Shown here: positions 61,644 through 64,000 of the stretch, one piece after another
Layout of the letters: each line of letters starts with the position of its first letter
Position numbering within the stretch: position 1 is the stretch's first letter
Assembly: GCA_964411125.1 (NCBI GenBank)
Contig: CAYPJU010000001.1
Coordinates: 1 to 64,000 of the forward strand
From: JBFIHF01 sp964411125
Lineage (GTDB): Bacteria > Myxococcota_A > Bradymonadia > Bradymonadales > Bradymonadaceae
Length of the DNA stretch: 64,000 nucleotides
Direction of reading: 5' to 3'
Program-made: the position numbers and the translations under genes
Notes under the pieces: model-generated
Database searches by the model: none
Told to the model about the DNA's origin: nothing
The model's input: only the letters and a program-made list of their open reading frames with translations

Positions 61644-62207
61644 ATGCCCGATTCCGACCTGAAAGGTTACGTCCTCGCCGGGGGCGACTCGCGCCGCTTC
61701 GGCGCGGGAGACAAGCTCCAGGCCGAGGTCGACGGGATCTCTTTGATGCGGCATGCGATCGATTCGCTCCCCGAGAGCTCCGCCGAGATCGTGGTCGTCA
61801 CGGCCCCGGGACGGCGCTACGACGTTCCGGAACGCCATATCACAGACATCTTCGCCGACGCGGGACCTCTCGGTGGCGTTCATGCCGCGGTGTGCGACGT
61901 ACCGCAGGGTTGGGCGGCGGTCGTCGCCGGTGATCAGATCGGGGGGCGCTCGATCTGGTGGGACAGGCTCCTGGCCCAGCGGCATCGCGGAGCTGCAGTC
62001 GCCTTCCGCGATGCTCATCGCTGGTATCCGACGTTCGCGCTCTACCACGGCAAACTAGCGCCTGACATCGACGAGCGCGTTCGCGCCGGGGCGTTGTCGG
62101 TCCAGAGTCTGCTCGACCGCGTCGGTATTGCGGTCGAACCGCCCTGCGACTTCGGTGACCTGCGTAGCATCGACACCGTCGATGCCCTCGCCGAGGCGGC
62201 GCAGTGA
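61644..62207 (+). CDS. mobA: Molybdenum cofactor guanylyltransferase
   Basis: MobA attaches GMP to molybdopterin to form the MGD cofactor used by DMSO-reductase-family enzymes. The 187-residue protein has the nucleotide motif LAGGDSRRFGAGDKLQ (about residues 11-26), an ADAGPLGGVHAAV segment (near 71) and a VVAGDQIGG strand in place of the usual CDxP metal site. AAGGA lies 7 bases before the ATG at 61644; a GTG one codon earlier is in frame. It shares four bases with fdhD. Both serve molybdenum enzymes such as the YdeP-like protein at 54850. A short inverted repeat (61603-61617) lies in the 60-bp gap upstream. Confidence 0.9.
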   Translation: MPDSDLKGYVLAGGDSRRFGAGDKLQAEVDGISLMRHAIDSLPESSAEIVVVTAPGRRYDVPERHITDIFADAGPLGGVHAAVCDVPQGWAAVVAGDQIGGRSIWWDRLLAQRHRGAAVAFRDAHRWYPTFALYHGKLAPDIDERVRAGALSVQSLLDRVGIAVEPPCDFGDLRSIDTVDALAEAAQ

Positions 62208-63019
62208 CCGAGACGAGGAGGGTGCGGGTTCGGCGCAGGGGAGACGACGTAGACGATCTCGTCGCCGTCGAAGAGCCCCTCGAGATTCGGCTCGGGATGT
62301 CGAGGCGCGGGATGCGCGGGCAGAAGAGCATCTCCGTCACGATGCGGACCCCCGGAGGAGACCGCGAACTGGCCGTCGGCTTTCTTCACGGCGAGCAGAT
62401 CATCCGTCGACGTGAAGACGTCGCCGAAGTGCGTCATTGCGGAGACGGCGACAAGATCAACCCGAACGTCGTCCGGGTGGAGCTCCACGAGCACGTCGAG
62501 GTCGACCTCGGCCGGCTGAAGCGAAACTTCTACACCACCTCCAGTTGCGGGGTATGCGGCAAGAGCTCGCTCGAGGCGCTCGCGCTGCAGGGGTGCGATC
62601 CCATCGATTCGGATCTTTGCGTCTCGGAGACGATGATTCGGACGCTCCCGCGACTGCTGCGCGAGCGGCAGGATGTCTTCGACAGGACCGGTGGTCTCCA
62701 CGCGGCCGGCGTTTTCGACGCGTCGGGGCTCTTCGTCGACGCGCGCGAGGACGTCGGGCGGCACAACGCTCTCGACAAGGTCGTGGGGGCCGCGTTCCTC
62801 GACGGGAGAAGCCTCGAGGATTCGGTCCTCGTGTTGAGTGGTCGAGCGAGCTTCGAGCTCTTGCAGAAGGCGCTGGTCGCGCGAATTCCGGTAGTGGCTG
62901 CCGTCGGAGCGCCGTCCTCACTCGCGGTGGAGCTCGCGATCGAGTTCGGCGTCACCCTCCTCGGGTTTGTTCGAGAAGACCGCTGCAACGTGTATTCCCA
63001 CCCCGGCCGCATCGTCTGA
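62204..63019 (+). CDS. fdhD: Formate dehydrogenase accessory sulfurtransferase
   Basis: FdhD moves sulfur from a cysteine desulfurase to the molybdenum cofactor of formate dehydrogenases. The 271-residue protein shows the family's marks: LAVGFLHGEQII near 64, SSCGVCGK (Cys115 and Cys118), GGLHAAGVFD near 166, REDVGRHNALDKVVG near 185, and SGRASFELLQKAL near 215. Length is normal. The GTG start overlaps the mobA stop by four bases. The likely client is the YdeP-like oxidoreductase of this window, which lies 5 kb upstream on the same strand; this is inferred from function and closeness. Confidence 0.95.
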   Translation: MTETRRVRVRRRGDDVDDLVAVEEPLEIRLGMSRRGMRGQKSISVTMRTPGGDRELAVGFLHGEQIIRRREDVAEVRHCGDGDKINPNVVRVELHEHVEVDLGRLKRNFYTTSSCGVCGKSSLEALALQGCDPIDSDLCVSETMIRTLPRLLRERQDVFDRTGGLHAAGVFDASGLFVDAREDVGRHNALDKVVGAAFLDGRSLEDSVLVLSGRASFELLQKALVARIPVVAAVGAPSSLAVELAIEFGVTLLGFVREDRCNVYSHPGRIV

Positions 63020-63106
63020 GTCGTCGGCGGAGAACTCGCCATCGGGACCAGCGGATGGCAAGCTGCTCTTCGACCGACGTTCGCCGCAACCGCCCGACAG
63101 GCAGGC

Positions 63107-64000
63107 ATGAGCCCCAGACGACTTCAGAACGCGTGGCTTTCCTTCATCGAACGGCTGCTCCTGCGGGGAGCGTGGGTGCGCCTCGGCGTGATGGCCACGC
63201 TCGTGGTCGTCGTCGCCGTCACAGGGGGATTGCTGCTCGTCGGCATCGGCGAGAAAGAGACGCTGCGCGAGGCGATCTGGTGGGCGTTCCTGCGCCTGAC
63301 GGACCCGGGGTATCTCGGCGACGACGAGGGTACGTGGCGGCGCGCGATCTCGACCGGTCTCACGATCGCCGGCTACGTGCTCTTCATGGGCGCGCTCATC
63401 GCCATCCTGACCCAGTGGCTCTACGCGACGATCGAGAAGCTTCAGCGCGGCGAGACGCCGATCTCGATGGCGAACCACATCCTGATCCTCGGGATGACGG
63501 ACCGAACCCCGCAGGTCCTCGACGAGCTGCGACGCGCAACCCCCAGACTCCAGCGTTTTCTGGCGCTTCGCGGCGCGCGACGAACGCGGTTCGTCTGCCT
63601 CGTCGACCATCTGGACCAGGACGTGCGGGCCGAGCTCGCGGACTACCTCGGGTCGCGGTGGACCGACACCGACATCGTTCTGCGTAGCGGCAACCCGCTC
63701 GTCGCCGACCATCTGGAGCGGGTCGATTTCGCCCGCGCCGCCGCGATCATCATCCCCGGCAGTTCCAAGCGAACGCAGCACAGCACGCACGACGCCGTCG
63801 TCATCAAGACGTTGCTGTCGATCGCGAGCCACCCGTCACTTCAGACCGCCGCGTTTCGTCCTCGACTCATCGCCGAGCTCGCCGACGGGCGGCTCGACGA
63901 GTATGTGCAGCCAAACTACGACGGCATCATCGAGCTCCTGGCGGGCGACCGCATCATCGCGCGCCTCATCGCCCAGAACCTGCGACACCGGGGGCTCTCC
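63107..64000 (+). CDS. CASTOR/POLLUX-like ion channel (3' end beyond right edge)
   Basis: The visible 298 residues are the N-terminal part of a protein cut by the window end. Two hydrophobic helices (about residues 25-48 and 88-110) flank a re-entrant segment WWAFLRLTDPGYLGDDEG (about 60-77), the pore pattern of CASTOR/POLLUX (DMI1) channels, which lack the TVGYG filter of K+ channels. A cytoplasmic RCK-like part follows (ANHILILGMTDRTPQVLDEL, with a VCLVDHLDQD strand and an IIIPGSS segment). Relatives pass K+ or Ca2+ and are gated by ligands on the RCK ring. The ATG at 63107 begins the charged lead-in to helix 1; no strong ribosome site is seen. Confidence 0.8.
   Translation, partial: MSPRRLQNAWLSFIERLLLRGAWVRLGVMATLVVVVAVTGGLLLVGIGEKETLREAIWWAFLRLTDPGYLGDDEGTWRRAISTGLTIAGYVLFMGALIAILTQWLYATIEKLQRGETPISMANHILILGMTDRTPQVLDELRRATPRLQRFLALRGARRTRFVCLVDHLDQDVRAELADYLGSRWTDTDIVLRSGNPLVADHLERVDFARAAAIIIPGSSKRTQHSTHDAVVIKTLLSIASHPSLQTAAFRPRLIAELADGRLDEYVQPNYDGIIELLAGDRIIARLIAQNLRHRGLS

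Noticed and set aside
1..64000. tRNA, rRNA, insertion sequences and attachment sites
   Set aside because: Reading the gaps on both strands showed no tRNA-like cloverleaf end, no transposase or integrase frame, and no long flanking direct repeats.

Overview
This is a high-GC window of bacterial chromosome with short intergenic gaps and many start/stop overlaps. No rRNA, tRNA, CRISPR array, transposase or integrase was seen. The gene content suggests a myxobacterium-like member of the former Deltaproteobacteria (Myxococcota, or the Bradymonadales/Bradymonadota). The reasons are lipoproteins with thrombospondin type 3 repeats, von Willebrand A domains and CDG-DNDCDG motifs, Asn-Asn-Gly-rich lipoprotein linkers, a DUF1552/DUF1592 pair, a Pkn-type kinase with a PEGA domain, and a TadE/TadG-like cluster. 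Assignment below phylum level is inference.

Layout. 1-4.6 kb: an edge-truncated protein with a Glu-Asn tail, an MFS transporter, a CYTH protein and a VWA/TSP3 lipoprotein. 4.9-9.5 kb: uvrA, lipA and thiE; a candidate LexA box lies over the uvrA promoter. 9.5-10.7 kb: small stress-type genes (ribbon-helix-helix, DUF1328, coiled-coil lipoprotein). 11.2-15.8 kb: a four-gene GldA/GldF/GldG/DUF4340-like ABC operon. 16-20.7 kb: TadE/TadG-like envelope genes. 21.4-23.4 kb: a membrane protein with a repetitive disordered N-terminus.

23.7-32.3 kb is the most distinctive locus. A fatty acyl-AMP ligase, a free acyl carrier protein and a 2159-residue polyketide synthase with domain order KS-AT-ACP-KR-DH-alpha-oxoamine synthase are tightly packed. 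The first five domains follow the order of enediyne and PUFA-type iterative synthases, but an amino-acid-condensing PLP enzyme ends the protein. The inferred product is a long-chain amino-ketone, a sphingoid-base-like lipid. An Ntn-hydrolase lipoprotein, a flavin disulfide oxidoreductase and a PlsC acyltransferase follow on the same strand.

39-47 kb: a DUF1592/DUF1552 pair, then two divergent ketopantoate-reductase-like paralogues around a zinc-ribbon protein, then a methyltransferase. 47-55 kb, minus strand: a Cys-rich lipoprotein, a second VWA/TSP3 lipoprotein, an acyltransferase overlapping an ATP-grasp ligase, and a membrane Ser/Thr kinase. 55-64 kb, plus strand: a YdeP-like molybdenum oxidoreductase, an LTD-cupredoxin lipoprotein, a thioredoxin-fold lipoprotein, a B12-binding radical SAM enzyme, mobA and fdhD (which serve molybdenum enzymes), and a CASTOR/POLLUX-like channel cut by the right edge.
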